64,000 nt of DNA from Flavobacterium sp. (GCF_004295795.1 NZ_SEBR01000006.1:124001-188000), one strand, 5' to 3'. Positions 1-8,168 are shown, numbered from the stretch's first letter. The notes: generated by a model from the letters alone, not told the origin. Made by a program: numbers and translations.

Positions 1-614
1 TTCGAATTTTGGTTCGGATTCTGATTGGAATTCGGATTTTGGTTCGGATTCGGACTTTGGGTCGGATTCTGACCGGAATTCGGATTCTGATTTTGCCCTT
101 GATTCTTGTGGAAAGGCTTCTGTTGCGGGTTTTGCTGCTTCGGTTGCGGCTTTTCCTGTACAGGCTCGGCGGCTATCGAAACTTCGGCCTTTTCCTCGAC
201 TTTATATTCGGAAACGGCTTGCGGCAAATCGGCTGAATCTTCCTTTACTTTATTGAAACTTCCGGGTTTGCGGCCTCTTTTGCCTTTCTGGAAATCGCTT
301 ATTGGCTGAATTTGTTGAGGCGACGGCGCTTGAGGCTGTTCTGCTTCGACCGCTGCGGCTTCAAACGTGAATTCGGCTTGAGGCTCGGCGGTTTCAGTCG
401 ACTTTTCGTGCCCTATCCTTGCGCGTTTTTGCTTGTCCGGTTTTGTATCCGGATTTTCAGCAACCGCGTTATTGGCGGGATTTGCGGCGTCGTGATCTAA
501 TATCTGGTAAATGAGAGCATCCTTTTTAACGCCTGCAGACTTTATTTTACGGGCTTTGGCAAGGTCCTGAAGCTCAGGAAGCTTCATTTCTTTTAACGAA
601 GAAATATCTAACAT
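1..614 (-). CDS. rho: Transcription termination factor Rho, N-terminal part (3' end outside window)
   Basis: Reading leftwards from the ATG at 614, the protein begins MLDISSLKEMKLPELQDLAK, the typical start of the Rho N-terminal SAP-like domain that precedes the RNA-binding and ATPase domains. After about residue 50 it becomes a low-complexity linker rich in Pro, Glu, Lys and then Asn/Gln (PNPNQNPNSNQNPNQN near the window edge). Such a long disordered insert is typical of Bacteroidota Rho; in Bacteroides it has been linked to phase separation. The RNA-binding cold-shock domain and the helicase motifs are not inside the window, so the call rests on the first 50 residues and the insert. It diverges from the DUF4293 gene on the other strand. 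Confidence 0.9.
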   Translation of the reverse strand, partial: MLDISSLKEMKLPELQDLAKARKIKSAGVKKDALIYQILDHDAANPANNAVAENPDTKPDKQKRARIGHEKSTETAEPQAEFTFEAAAVEAEQPQAPSPQQIQPISDFQKGKRGRKPGSFNKVKEDSADLPQAVSEYKVEEKAEVSIAAEPVQEKPQPKQQNPQQKPFHKNQGQNQNPNSGQNPTQSPNPNQNPNSNQNPNQNS

Positions 615-763
615 GAATGAAAGATGTGTATTAAGTGAAATGGAATTGTAATGGAAAAAATGGGTGGTGGTTTAAAGAACCGCGGTTGAAGTACTTACGG
701 TTGTGTCATGCAATATTACGAATAAAAATGTTTTTTCCAATAGCAATTATCAAAAAGAAAAAT

Positions 764-771
764 TATTTTTG
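764..771 (+). promoter_or_regulatory. Flavobacterial -7 box in front of the DUF4293 gene
   Basis: TATTTTTG matches the Bacteroidota -7 consensus TAnnTTTG and lies 20 bases before the ATG at 791. No clear TTG -33 element was found at the usual distance, so this is a one-element match. Confidence 0.45.
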
Positions 772-790
772 CGGAAGTCAAAACCGTCAG

Positions 791-1198
791 ATGTTTCAAA
801 GAATACAAACCGTTTACCTCGCCCTGGCCCTTATCGTCAGTGGTGTTTTGCCATTTGTCTTCCCTTTGTGGAGCGAAGGCGGAAAAGCGGTTTATTTCAT
901 GCAGTCGGCATTGTATTCGGTTTTTTTCGGATTGAGCACTACATTTGCGTTGCTTTCCATCCTCACGTTCCAAAAAAGACAACAGCAGTTTGTGATAAAC
1001 AGGCTGAACATGATATTAAATTTAATTTTGTTGGGATTATTCCTTTATCGGTCACTAACTGTATCTGGAGGTGAAACTTCACCGGAGAAAGGTATTGGGA
1101 TGCTTCTTCCTATCGTTTCTATCGTTTTGCTTGTTCTCGCGAACAAGGCCATAAAGAAGGACGAAGATCTCGTAAAATCTGTTGACAGGTTGCGATAA
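791..1198 (+). CDS. DUF4293 family integral membrane protein
   Basis: The 135-residue protein starts MFQRIQTVYLALAL, the signature beginning of the DUF4293 family of Bacteroidota, and has about four hydrophobic segments (residues 6-26, 37-57, 68-88 and 97-116) with a charged tail. The reading frame is open further upstream, but the ATG at 791 is chosen because it gives the family N-terminus and follows a TAnnTTTG box at 764. Function is unknown. It is divergent from rho and followed by an intrinsic terminator, so it is probably monocistronic. Confidence 0.82.
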   Translation: MFQRIQTVYLALALIVSGVLPFVFPLWSEGGKAVYFMQSALYSVFFGLSTTFALLSILTFQKRQQQFVINRLNMILNLILLGLFLYRSLTVSGGETSPEKGIGMLLPIVSIVLLVLANKAIKKDEDLVKSVDRLR

Positions 1199-1234
1199 TC
1201 TCACGAAACTTAGTTTATTTTAGTGCGAAGAAAG

Positions 1235-1258
1235 ACCCGGAACTCTCCGGGTTTTTTT
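1235..1258 (+). terminator. Rho-independent terminator after the DUF4293 gene
   Basis: CCCGG, a six-base loop and CCGGG are followed by a run of seven T. It sits 37 bases after the stop codon. Confidence 0.8.
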
Positions 1259-1335
1259 ATGGCCGTAAGTCGCCTGGCCCTCACTGTCAGATTTGTAGGA
1301 AAAACCGCAGTGACAAAATCCGGTATTTGCGAAAT

Positions 1336-1353
1336 ATCCCTAAAAATAGGGAT
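1336..1353. promoter_or_regulatory. Perfect palindrome (candidate operator) at the response-regulator promoter
   Basis: ATCCCTA-AAAA-TAGGGAT is a perfect 7-base inverted repeat with a 4-base spacer. Its right arm touches the TTG at 1353-1355 that serves as the -33 element. A NarL/LuxR-type regulator, which binds DNA as a dimer, is encoded directly downstream, so autoregulation is the simplest reading. This is inference. Confidence 0.6.
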
Positions 1354-1383
1354 TGGAACGCGTTCGTATTTATGTTAGATTTG
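1353..1383 (+). promoter_or_regulatory. Promoter of the response regulator/histidine kinase operon
   Basis: TTG at 1353-1355, a 20-base spacer, and TAGATTTG at 1376-1383 fit the Flavobacterium consensus TTG-N(17-23)-TAnnTTTG. The predicted transcript start is just upstream of the ATG at 1402, which argues against the longer upstream start codons. Confidence 0.7.
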
Positions 1384-1401
1384 GCCGAAATACCCAAACA
1401 A

Positions 1402-2064
1402 ATGAACCCGAAGATCAAAGTGTACCTGGCTGATGACCATCAGTTATTGATAGATGGCATGCAGGCTGTTCTCAAAACGCGACCAAATTTTGAGGTCGTC
1501 GGATTCTCGAGTAATGGCGAAAAGCTATTCGAAAACGCTTCTGAAAAAAATACCGACGTACTCGTAATGGACATCAACATGCCCATAAAAGACGGACTTT
1601 CGGTTTTGAAGGAACACTCGGGTCATGAATTTCCGTTCAAGGTGATCGTGCTTTCCAGCTATGACGATTTGAAATTGGTTCGCGAAGTCATGAAACTCGG
1701 CGCCTTGGGTTACATCACCAAGCAAAGTGCAGGCGAGAATATCGTCGAGGCTATCGAACTGGTCAACAAAGGAGAGGAATATTTCTGTCCGACGATAAGC
1801 GACAAGATCTTCAACAGTTTCGCCAAAGGAAATCCCAAAGTAAACACTTACGGAAACAGTTTCGCCTCTGCCCTGACCGATCGGGAAACCGAAGTGCTTA
1901 TCCTGATCTCGCTAGAATACAGCGGAAAGGAAATCGGCGAGGAACTTTTCATAAGCCAGCACACGGTCGAGACGCACCGCAAAAATCTCATGAAAAAACT
2001 CGAGGTGAATTCGTCGGTCGGACTCGTGAAATACGCCATCAAGCAAAATCTTATCAACCTTTAA
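1402..2064 (+). CDS. NarL/FixJ-family response regulator (REC-LuxR HTH)
   Basis: This 220-residue protein has a receiver domain (residues about 4-125) with the acidic pocket LADDHQ and the phospho-acceptor Asp57 in VMDINMP, then a LuxR-type HTH from about residue 158 (LTDRETEVLILISLEYSGKEI, ending in TVETHRKNL). The start at 1402 gives MNPKIKVYLADDHQ, the normal family start; in-frame starts further upstream lie in or before the promoter. It leads an operon with a small orphan protein and a TPR histidine kinase, which is most probably its cognate sensor. The palindrome at 1336-1353 may be its own binding site. Confidence 0.92.
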   Translation: MNPKIKVYLADDHQLLIDGMQAVLKTRPNFEVVGFSSNGEKLFENASEKNTDVLVMDINMPIKDGLSVLKEHSGHEFPFKVIVLSSYDDLKLVREVMKLGALGYITKQSAGENIVEAIELVNKGEEYFCPTISDKIFNSFAKGNPKVNTYGNSFASALTDRETEVLILISLEYSGKEIGEELFISQHTVETHRKNLMKKLEVNSSVGLVKYAIKQNLINL

Positions 2065-2074
2065 AACCTAACTT

Positions 2075-2383
2075 ATGTCATTATTTACTTATCTGGGCTC
2101 TTACGCCGTTTCTACAGCAGACAACATCACCTTTTCGGTAACTTTTACGATTCCTGACAATTGCGGATTCCAGACTTCGGGAGCGAACGGCACGTATTGT
2201 ATCGCCATCGCATTGAACTCCGGCGCGTCGTTACCGAGCACGAATTTCGTTCCGCAAACCGCAAGTTTGTTGTCCAACAGAGGCTTTTTTGAAGCCGATT
2301 TCCTGATGCCTGACCAAAAAGGTGTCAAAAAACCCAAAATCTCGGCAGTAAGTAACGTCGGAACCGAGGAAGAAGAAGAATAA
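2075..2383 (+). CDS. Small orphan protein between response regulator and histidine kinase
   Basis: A 102-residue protein of unknown family. It has no signal peptide and no membrane segment. The first 75 residues are rich in Ser, Thr, Asn and aromatic residues in short alternating stretches that suggest beta-strands, followed by a Lys-rich patch (DQKGVKKPK) and an acidic end (TEEEEE). It starts 10 bases after the regulator stop codon, and the kinase GTG comes 1 base after its own stop, so co-transcription is very likely. A role in, or as output of, the two-component system is plausible from position only. I do not recognise homologues. Confidence 0.7.
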   Translation: MSLFTYLGSYAVSTADNITFSVTFTIPDNCGFQTSGANGTYCIAIALNSGASLPSTNFVPQTASLLSNRGFFEADFLMPDQKGVKKPKISAVSNVGTEEEEE

Positions 2384-2384
2384 G

Positions 2385-4073
2385 GTGACGCGTTTTTTAC
2401 TAATGGCTTTTTGCTTTTATTCAGCGAGTCTCTGCGCCCAAGTCAAAAACGGGAGCAGAGATTCCGCTGATATTTACATCAATCAGAACGATTTCAGGAA
2501 GGCCTTGAAATATTCCAACGAGGCTTATTTAAAGTACAAGCGAGAGAACAACGTTCCGAAATTAATCCTGGTCGCCAAACGACAATCGCTTATCTATTTC
2601 AAACTTGGAGACAGCGAAAAGGCCACCGAAATCCTTTATGACGCCCTGAAATTGACAGAGCGCGAAAACGATGAGAAAAGCCAGGCGATCGTGCTCCGGG
2701 AAATGGGCGACCTGCTCTACAGACGAGTCGATTATAAAACGGCGATGAAACGCTACCACGCCGGACTCAAGATCGCGCGAAAGATCAAAAACGACAGCCT
2801 CGAAGGCGACTTCATGCAAGGATTGTTCAATGTGCACGCAGACAAACTGACGGACAGCACCGAATATTTCCTTTCCCGTGCCAACGCTTTCAAGTTTGCG
2901 CTTAAAACCCACGCCGGAAATTATTCGGCTTACAATAACTCGTTCATCTATCATTACCAGAAAGGCGATCTCAAAACGGCCGCCAAAGATGCGGACAGTA
3001 TGGTCGCAGAGGCAAAAAAACTGAATTCCAAACTTGGTCTTACTGGCGCTCTTGGCAATCGCGCCGGCGTCTATTACGACCAAAAGGATTTCGCGAGTGC
3101 CAAAAAGCTGTACGACGAGATGTTTTTGCTTCAAAAAGACACGATCTCTACCGAAATGGGCGAATTCTATTACACCTACTCCGGAATTCTTTACGGATTG
3201 GGCCGATACAAAGAAGCTTACGACTACGCAGAAAAATCCATCGATTTGATGGGCGACACTTACGGAGAGGAAGTCAACAGTTCGATCCGCGACGTCGAAA
3301 CGCTTTACCTGGTAGAAAAGGAAACCGAAAAAAGACAGCGCGACCTGCAGGTTTTCTACATCGTCGGGGCCGTATTTGCCCTCACACTTATCTTGCTCTA
3401 TTTCTTTTACCAGAACAGCAAGCTCAAGCAAAAGAACAAGTTGATCGAGATAGAAACCGAAACCAGCCAAAAATTGCTCTCTACGACACTCGACGCACGC
3501 GAAATCGAAAGAAAGGAAATCGCGGCCGTGTTACACGACAATGTCAGTGCATTGCTTTCGTCAGCGGGATTGCAGCTAACGGCCTTCTCTGCCCAACAAG
3601 GCGACAACGAGGAAATTGCCAAGACGCGAAAAATACTTCGGGAAGCGCATGACAAAGTTCGCGATCTCTCGCACGAGCTCGTTCCGACTTTGCTCGTAAA
3701 ATTCGGACTTGCGTACGCTTTGGAAGATCTGTGCGAGAAATTTTCGACACCCGAACTCGAGTTTAGGTTCAGCCACGACGCATCGGCAAAACGATACGAC
3801 GAAGATCTTGAAACGAGAATTTATTTCATCACAAGCGAATTGCTCAACAACGCGATCAAACATTCGGGAGCGACCAAAGCCGAACTTTCGCTCAAGTCAG
3901 AAAAAGAACTTTCGATAAAAGTAGCAGATAACGGAAAAGGCTTCGACACCTCAAAACCGGACGGTTTCGGACTCACGCAAATCAGGGCAAGGGTCGCCTC
4001 GATGAACGGAAAAGTGAACGTGTCGAGTAAAATAGGAAGCGGAACATCGATCGAAATCACGATACCGGTGTGA
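2385..4073 (+). CDS. TPR-containing sensor histidine kinase (HisKA_3 / NarX-DesK type)
   Basis: The 562-residue protein begins with a signal sequence (FLLMAFCFYSASLCAQ), has a tetratricopeptide-repeat sensor region (about 30-320), one transmembrane helix (about 323-343), a short coiled coil, and a HisKA_3 box ERKEIAAVLHDN with phospho-acceptor His384. A HATPase_c domain with DNGKGFD and GFGLTQI closes the protein. The GTG start at 2385 is preferred over ATG 2403 because it leaves an Arg before the hydrophobic signal core and lies 1 base after the preceding stop. It presumably senses through the periplasmic TPRs and phosphorylates the regulator at 1402. The signal is unknown. Confidence 0.9.
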   Translation: MTRFLLMAFCFYSASLCAQVKNGSRDSADIYINQNDFRKALKYSNEAYLKYKRENNVPKLILVAKRQSLIYFKLGDSEKATEILYDALKLTERENDEKSQAIVLREMGDLLYRRVDYKTAMKRYHAGLKIARKIKNDSLEGDFMQGLFNVHADKLTDSTEYFLSRANAFKFALKTHAGNYSAYNNSFIYHYQKGDLKTAAKDADSMVAEAKKLNSKLGLTGALGNRAGVYYDQKDFASAKKLYDEMFLLQKDTISTEMGEFYYTYSGILYGLGRYKEAYDYAEKSIDLMGDTYGEEVNSSIRDVETLYLVEKETEKRQRDLQVFYIVGAVFALTLILLYFFYQNSKLKQKNKLIEIETETSQKLLSTTLDAREIERKEIAAVLHDNVSALLSSAGLQLTAFSAQQGDNEEIAKTRKILREAHDKVRDLSHELVPTLLVKFGLAYALEDLCEKFSTPELEFRFSHDASAKRYDEDLETRIYFITSELLNNAIKHSGATKAELSLKSEKELSIKVADNGKGFDTSKPDGFGLTQIRARVASMNGKVNVSSKIGSGTSIEITIPV

Positions 4074-4084
4074 AAACCAAAAAA

Positions 4085-4395
4085 AACAAATTCCAAATTC
4101 CAAATTCCAAATTCCAACTGCAACACAGTAACCGTTGATATGAAAACACCAAAAAAATAAAATTGTAATACAACCCAATCAATAGTAAAAGCATCTGGAA
4201 CAGAAAGTCAGTCGAATTGATATTGAATCAGAATTTTTTTCAATAGCAAAACGGACGGAATTGTCCCGACAGTCAAGGATTGGAATTTCGAATTGGATTT
4301 TGTCCTGACGCCCAAGCATTGGGATTTGGAATTTGGGATTTGTCCCGACAGCTCAGGATTGGAATTTGGATTTTGGGATTTGGATTTTGAAATTA
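4085..4395. repeat. AATTTGG-type short repeats (gap after histidine kinase)
   Basis: No gene is visible between 4074 and 4392. Positions 4085-4118 hold four tandem AAATTCC units. From 4260 to 4390, the opposite-orientation unit (GGATTTGGAATTTGGGATTT) occurs three times together with TGTCCCGACAGCTCAGGATT-like blocks (near 4262, 4300 and 4351). The two halves could pair as a long imperfect hairpin. The same unit recurs at 56144-56193. Confidence 0.7.
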
Positions 4396-4887
4396 CTTTC
4401 GCCCCAACTCCACAATCTCCATATCGCGAATATCTTTTCCATCAATGACGAAACGCAACATCGTCCTGACCTGATGGAAACCGCTTTTCCCGGCGGCACC
4501 GGGGTTCATGTGCAACAAACCTAACTTTTTGTCAAACATAACTTTCAGAATATGCGAATGTCCACAGATAAAGATTTTAGGAGGATTTCTCCTGAGCTCG
4601 TCCCGAATCTCGGGGTTGTATTTGTCGGGATAACCGCCAATATGCGTTATCCACACCTCGACGTCCTCACACATAAAACGGTCGTTGAGCGGAAATTCCA
4701 GTCGGGCCGTCGCTCCGTCGATATTGCCGAAAACGGCGCGCAACGGTTTTACCGCCTTGATCGCGTCCGTGACAGCGAGGTTTCCGATGTCGCCCGCATG
4801 CCAAACCTCGTCGGCCTGTAAAACATAGTTAAGGATCACGTCATCGATATGACCGTGCGTATCCGATAATAGAAGGATTTTTTTCAT
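4393..4887 (-). CDS. Metallophosphoesterase (YfcE/MJ0936-type phosphodiesterase)
   Basis: The 164-residue protein starts MKKILLLSDTHGHIDD, with the first metal-binding motif (D-x-H, residues 9-11), then HAGDIGN, VFGNID and ICGHSHI, and ends after HMNPGAAGKSG. This is the complete motif set of small single-domain calcineurin-like phosphodiesterases of the YfcE/MJ0936 group, which hydrolyse phosphodiesters with two metal ions. The start at 4887 is chosen over 5040 because the extra 51 residues come from the dispersed repeat at 4898-5036 and lack family similarity. Physiological substrate unknown. Confidence 0.9.
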   Translation of the reverse strand: MKKILLLSDTHGHIDDVILNYVLQADEVWHAGDIGNLAVTDAIKAVKPLRAVFGNIDGATARLEFPLNDRFMCEDVEVWITHIGGYPDKYNPEIRDELRRNPPKIFICGHSHILKVMFDKKLGLLHMNPGAAGKSGFHQVRTMLRFVIDGKDIRDMEIVELGRK

Positions 4888-4897
4888 CTGAAGCAAA

Positions 4898-5036
4898 TTC
4901 CCGCTGCCCGCTGTTAGCTTTCTCAAACCGGCCTGCGTTTGCAACCCAAAACCAAGAGCTTCCTCCGGTCGCTTTGTTTTTGGGGCAAACGCGGGCCGCT
5001 TTTTCAAAAGGCTAGCCGCTTGCATCGGGGCTAGGC
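4898..5036 (-). repeat. Structured dispersed element, copy A (about 140 bases)
   Basis: Copy of an intergenic element found five times in this window. Read on the minus strand it begins CTAGCCCCGATG, carries the core AGCGACCGGAGGAAGCTC (plus coordinates 4956-4973) and ends near AGCGGGCAGCGGGAA. The blocks on either side of the core are inverted repeats of each other (GCGTTTGC... and ...GCAAACGC), so the element can fold into a long stem. Other copies: 7984, 36975, 44643, 46795. Confidence 0.8.
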
Positions 5037-5077
5037 TCAAAGGTAGGGAATTGCTTTTGGATGTTTGGAAAGCGGTT

Positions 5078-5197
5078 GCAGTGGCAGTGGCAGTGGCAGT
5101 AGCAGTGGCAGTGGCAGTAGCAGTGGCAGTGGCAGTGGCAGTAGCAGTGGCAGTAGCAAAAAGCAGTGGCAGTAGCAGAAAGCAGTGGCCGTGGCAG
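5078..5197. repeat. Hexanucleotide array GCAGTG/GCAGTA
   Basis: About 120 bases of nearly perfect 6-base units GCAGTG and GCAGTA, getting imperfect after 5155 (AAAGCAGTGG). It accounts for the Cys/His-rich or Leu-rich hypothetical frames on the minus strand. Related arrays are at 23355-23415 and 28568-28635. Confidence 0.9.
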
Positions 5198-5296
5198 AAG
5201 TAGATTCAAGTACAGACCAATCGCGACTACTTGTGGCAAAAGCGCAAATTAACATTCCATTAGATTTCCGACGGACGACCTTGCCGCTTTTATGCT

Positions 5297-5304
5297 TACT
5301 TTTG
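5297..5304 (+). promoter_or_regulatory. -7 box of truA
   Basis: TACTTTTG matches TAnnTTTG, 57 bases before the chosen truA start. No -33 TTG at the expected spacing. Confidence 0.45.
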
Positions 5305-5361
5305 TGATCCGTTTTGGAACTCGTCCAAAGACCAGAACGCAGTATCCGGACACCTCGAAAA

Positions 5362-6123
5362 ATGCGTTACTTCCTCCAATTTTCCTATAACGGCACACTT
5401 TACAAAGGCTGGCAAATCCAACCCGACGCCTTGTCCGTACAGGAAACTTTGCAAAAAGCGCTTTCCGTTTTATTGGGTGAAACCTTGGAAATTATGGGCG
5501 CAGGAAGAACCGACACAGGCGTGCACGCAAAACTCATGTACGCCCATTTCGACACTGAAACCTATTTCGAAATCCCTTTTCTGGTAAATCGGTTGAATTC
5601 GTTTTTGCCGCAGGACATCGCCGTTTTCGATATCATTCCTACGCACGACGATGCCCACGCGAGATTCGATGCCACACAGCGCACTTACGAGTACCACGTC
5701 CACCAGCACAAAAACGTCTTTCTTGAAAACCTGAGTTTCCATCATTTTCGCGATCTCGACGTAGAAGCGATGAATCTCGCGGCGCGTCAACTGTTGTTGC
5801 ACGACGACTTCGAATGTTTTTCAAAAGTGAATACTGACGTAAAGACTTTCCTCTGCAAAATCACGCATGCACATTGGGAAAAAACAGGTGACAAACTCGT
5901 TTTCACGATTTCCGCCGACCGGTTTTTGAGAAACATGGTGCGCGCCATCGTCGGAACTTTGATTCAGGTCGGCCTTGGCAAGAAAAGTCTCGAGGAGTTC
6001 ACCAAAATCATCGAAAGCAAGAACCGTTCAAACGCCGGATTTTCGGTTCCCGCCAAAGGATTGTATCTTGTGGACGTAAAATATGAATACATAAAACCGC
6101 CCCAAAACGGACAGACAACATGA
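5362..6123 (+). CDS. truA: tRNA pseudouridine(38-40) synthase TruA
   Basis: The 253-residue protein starts MRYFLQFSYNGTLYKGWQIQP, the TruA N-terminus, and carries the catalytic-Asp motif AGRTDTGVHA (Asp51). RFLRNMVRAIVGTLIQVG near the C-terminus is the second family signature. It isomerises uridines 38-40 in the anticodon stem-loop of tRNAs. Length fits the family. The frame is open upstream to 5314, but the ATG at 5362 gives the conserved N-terminus. The stop codon overlaps the start of the downstream ABC transporter (ATGA), so the two are translationally coupled. Confidence 0.96.
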   Translation: MRYFLQFSYNGTLYKGWQIQPDALSVQETLQKALSVLLGETLEIMGAGRTDTGVHAKLMYAHFDTETYFEIPFLVNRLNSFLPQDIAVFDIIPTHDDAHARFDATQRTYEYHVHQHKNVFLENLSFHHFRDLDVEAMNLAARQLLLHDDFECFSKVNTDVKTFLCKITHAHWEKTGDKLVFTISADRFLRNMVRAIVGTLIQVGLGKKSLEEFTKIIESKNRSNAGFSVPAKGLYLVDVKYEYIKPPQNGQTT

Positions 6124-7886
6124 AAGCAAAAGCGTTCGACACACGTTTATTCTCGCGGATTCTCACTTACACGAAGCCCTATCGAACAATGTTTTACGGC
6201 GTTGTCGCATCGGCAATTCTACTGTCGATATTCGCGGCTTTGCGCCCGTATCTGCTAAAAAACACCGTCGATTCCTATATCCAGCAACGCGACGCCAAAG
6301 GACTTTTGTTCTATGTCGTTCTCATGGGAATCGTACTCGTATTCGAGGTTTTGTCGCAATTCTACTTCGTGTTCTGGGCAAACTGGCTCGGTCAGGATAT
6401 CATCAAGGACATTAGAAACAAGATGTTCGCCCACTTGTTGAGTTTCCGAATGAAATATTTCGACAATGCTCCGGTAGGACAACTCGTAACCCGCGCGGTG
6501 TCTGACATAGAACAAATTGCGAGAATTTTCAGCCAAGGCCTTTTCATGATCATTTCTGACTTTCTCAAAATGGTCGCCGTACTGGTTTTCATGTTCTACA
6601 TGAACTGGAAACTCGCGTGGATTGCAGTTTTGGCAATGCCGGTCTTGTTCTACATCACGAGAATTTTCCAACGCAAGATGCAACTCGCTTTCGAGGAAGT
6701 GAGAACGCAGGTCGCAGCCATGAACACTTTTGTGCAGGAACGCGTCACGGGAATGAAAATCGTGCAACTTTTCAACAGGGAACGCATCGAGTACGAAAAA
6801 TTTCGTGACATCAACGACAAACACCGAAAAGCCTGGGTCAAGACAATTTTGTACAACTCCATCTTCTTTCCTATTGCCGACATCATTTCGGCTTTCACGC
6901 TCGGAGCCGTGATCTGGTATGGCGCGAACCTGATTCTCGACAAAGATTTGACGACATCGCTTGGAGATTTGACCACTTACACCATGTGTATCGGAATGCT
7001 GTTCAATCCATTGCGTCAAATCGCCGACAAGTTCAACGAGATGCAAATGGGAATGATTTCGGCCAACCGCGTCTTCGAAATTCTTGACATCACAGAAGAA
7101 GTCCAGCAAACCGGAACGATTGAAGCCCCGAGTTTCAAAGGCGACATCAAATTTACGGGCGTCCGTTTCAGTTACACCGGCAACGAAGAAGTCATAAAAG
7201 GCATCGACCTCAAGGTGAATGCTGGCGAAACTATCGCGATCGTCGGTTCGACGGGAGCCGGAAAATCGACCATAATCAATCTTTTGAACCGTTTTTACGA
7301 AATAAGCGAAGGCAGTATTTACGTGGACGGACAAGACGTGAGAAACTACAGACTCGAATCGCTTCGCAAACAGATCGCCGTCGTCTTACAAGATGTGTTT
7401 TTGTTTGCCGATACGATCTACAACAACATCACGCTCAACAACGACACCATCCCAAAAGAAGAGGTCATCGCGGCAGCCAAGCGCATTGGCGTACACGATT
7501 TCATCATGAATTTGCCCGGCGGATACGATTACAACGTCAAGGAAAGAGGCGTCATGCTTTCGTCCGGACAACGACAGCTCATTGCGTTTCTGCGCGCTTT
7601 CGTGAGCAATCCCGCGATTCTGATCCTCGATGAAGCCACGTCCTCGGTTGACACTTACACAGAAGAATTGATCCAGCACGCTACCGAAACAATCACCGCC
7701 GGACGAACATCCATAGTGATCGCGCACCGTTTGGCGACAGTCGTAAAAGCCGACAAGATCGTCGTGATGGACAAAGGCCTTATCGTCGAAGAAGGCACGC
7801 ACCAGGAATTGTTGGGCAAAAGCGAAGGCTATTACAGGAATCTTTACTTTTCCCAATTCGTCACCGAAGAAGAAAATCAGTCCTGA
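6120..7886 (+). CDS. ABC exporter, fused membrane and ATPase domains (MsbA/MDR type)
   Basis: The 588-residue half-transporter has a six-helix ABC membrane domain (about 20-320) and an ATPase domain with Walker A GSTGAGKST (about 376-384), signature LSSGQRQL, Walker B ILILDEATSSVD and the H-loop IAHRLATV. As a homodimer it would export lipids or hydrophobic compounds through the inner membrane; the substrate cannot be read from sequence. The signature LSSGQ instead of LSGGQ is seen in Bacteroidota homologues. It overlaps truA by 4 bases (ATGA) and is followed by a terminator. Confidence 0.93.
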   Translation: MKAKAFDTRLFSRILTYTKPYRTMFYGVVASAILLSIFAALRPYLLKNTVDSYIQQRDAKGLLFYVVLMGIVLVFEVLSQFYFVFWANWLGQDIIKDIRNKMFAHLLSFRMKYFDNAPVGQLVTRAVSDIEQIARIFSQGLFMIISDFLKMVAVLVFMFYMNWKLAWIAVLAMPVLFYITRIFQRKMQLAFEEVRTQVAAMNTFVQERVTGMKIVQLFNRERIEYEKFRDINDKHRKAWVKTILYNSIFFPIADIISAFTLGAVIWYGANLILDKDLTTSLGDLTTYTMCIGMLFNPLRQIADKFNEMQMGMISANRVFEILDITEEVQQTGTIEAPSFKGDIKFTGVRFSYTGNEEVIKGIDLKVNAGETIAIVGSTGAGKSTIINLLNRFYEISEGSIYVDGQDVRNYRLESLRKQIAVVLQDVFLFADTIYNNITLNNDTIPKEEVIAAAKRIGVHDFIMNLPGGYDYNVKERGVMLSSGQRQLIAFLRAFVSNPAILILDEATSSVDTYTEELIQHATETITAGRTSIVIAHRLATVVKADKIVVMDKGLIVEEGTHQELLGKSEGYYRNLYFSQFVTEEENQS

Positions 7887-7951
7887 AACAATAACGGATC
7901 AACAAAGCCAAATCACGAAAAACTGCTGGCAAAACCTTATTTCATCAACAA

Positions 7952-7982
7952 CGTCCGAAGTGATTTCGGGCGTTTTTTTTTG
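7952..7982 (+). terminator. Terminator after the ABC exporter
   Basis: CGTCCGAA, loop GTGAT, TTCGGGCG (one G-T pair) followed by nine T. Confidence 0.8.
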
Positions 7983-7983
7983 G

Positions 7984-8124
7984 AGCTATTCCGGCTATTC
8001 GCTAGTAGCTTCCTAAAAAACGTCGGGTGCTGTAACGCGCCCCAAGAGCTTCCTCCGGTCGCTTTGGGGCGCGAACAGCACCACGCCGTTTTTCGCGAAA
8101 GGCTAGCCGCGATATCCGGGCTAG
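7984..8124 (-). repeat. Structured dispersed element, copy B
   Basis: Second copy of the 140-base element, minus orientation. The core at 8046-8063 is identical to copy A (GAGCTTCCTCCGGTCGCT on plus), flanked by inverted arms GGTGCTGTAACGCGCCCC and GGGGCGCGAACAGCACC. It fills the gap between the exporter terminator and the lpd promoter. Confidence 0.8.
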
Positions 8125-8168
8125 AATTCCCAACGACACAAAAAACACTGAATAACAACGACTTATCC

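Noticed and set aside
9..500. Three plus-strand open frames at the left edge
   Set aside because: They are shadows of the minus-strand rho gene; Leu/Arg-rich translations arise from its Asn/Gln/Pro codons.
5078..5197. CRISPR array
   Set aside because: The unit is 6 bases with no spacers and no cas genes are present.
5012..5255. Minus-strand Cys/His- or Leu-rich frames
   Set aside because: They are translations of the hexamer array at 5078-5197.
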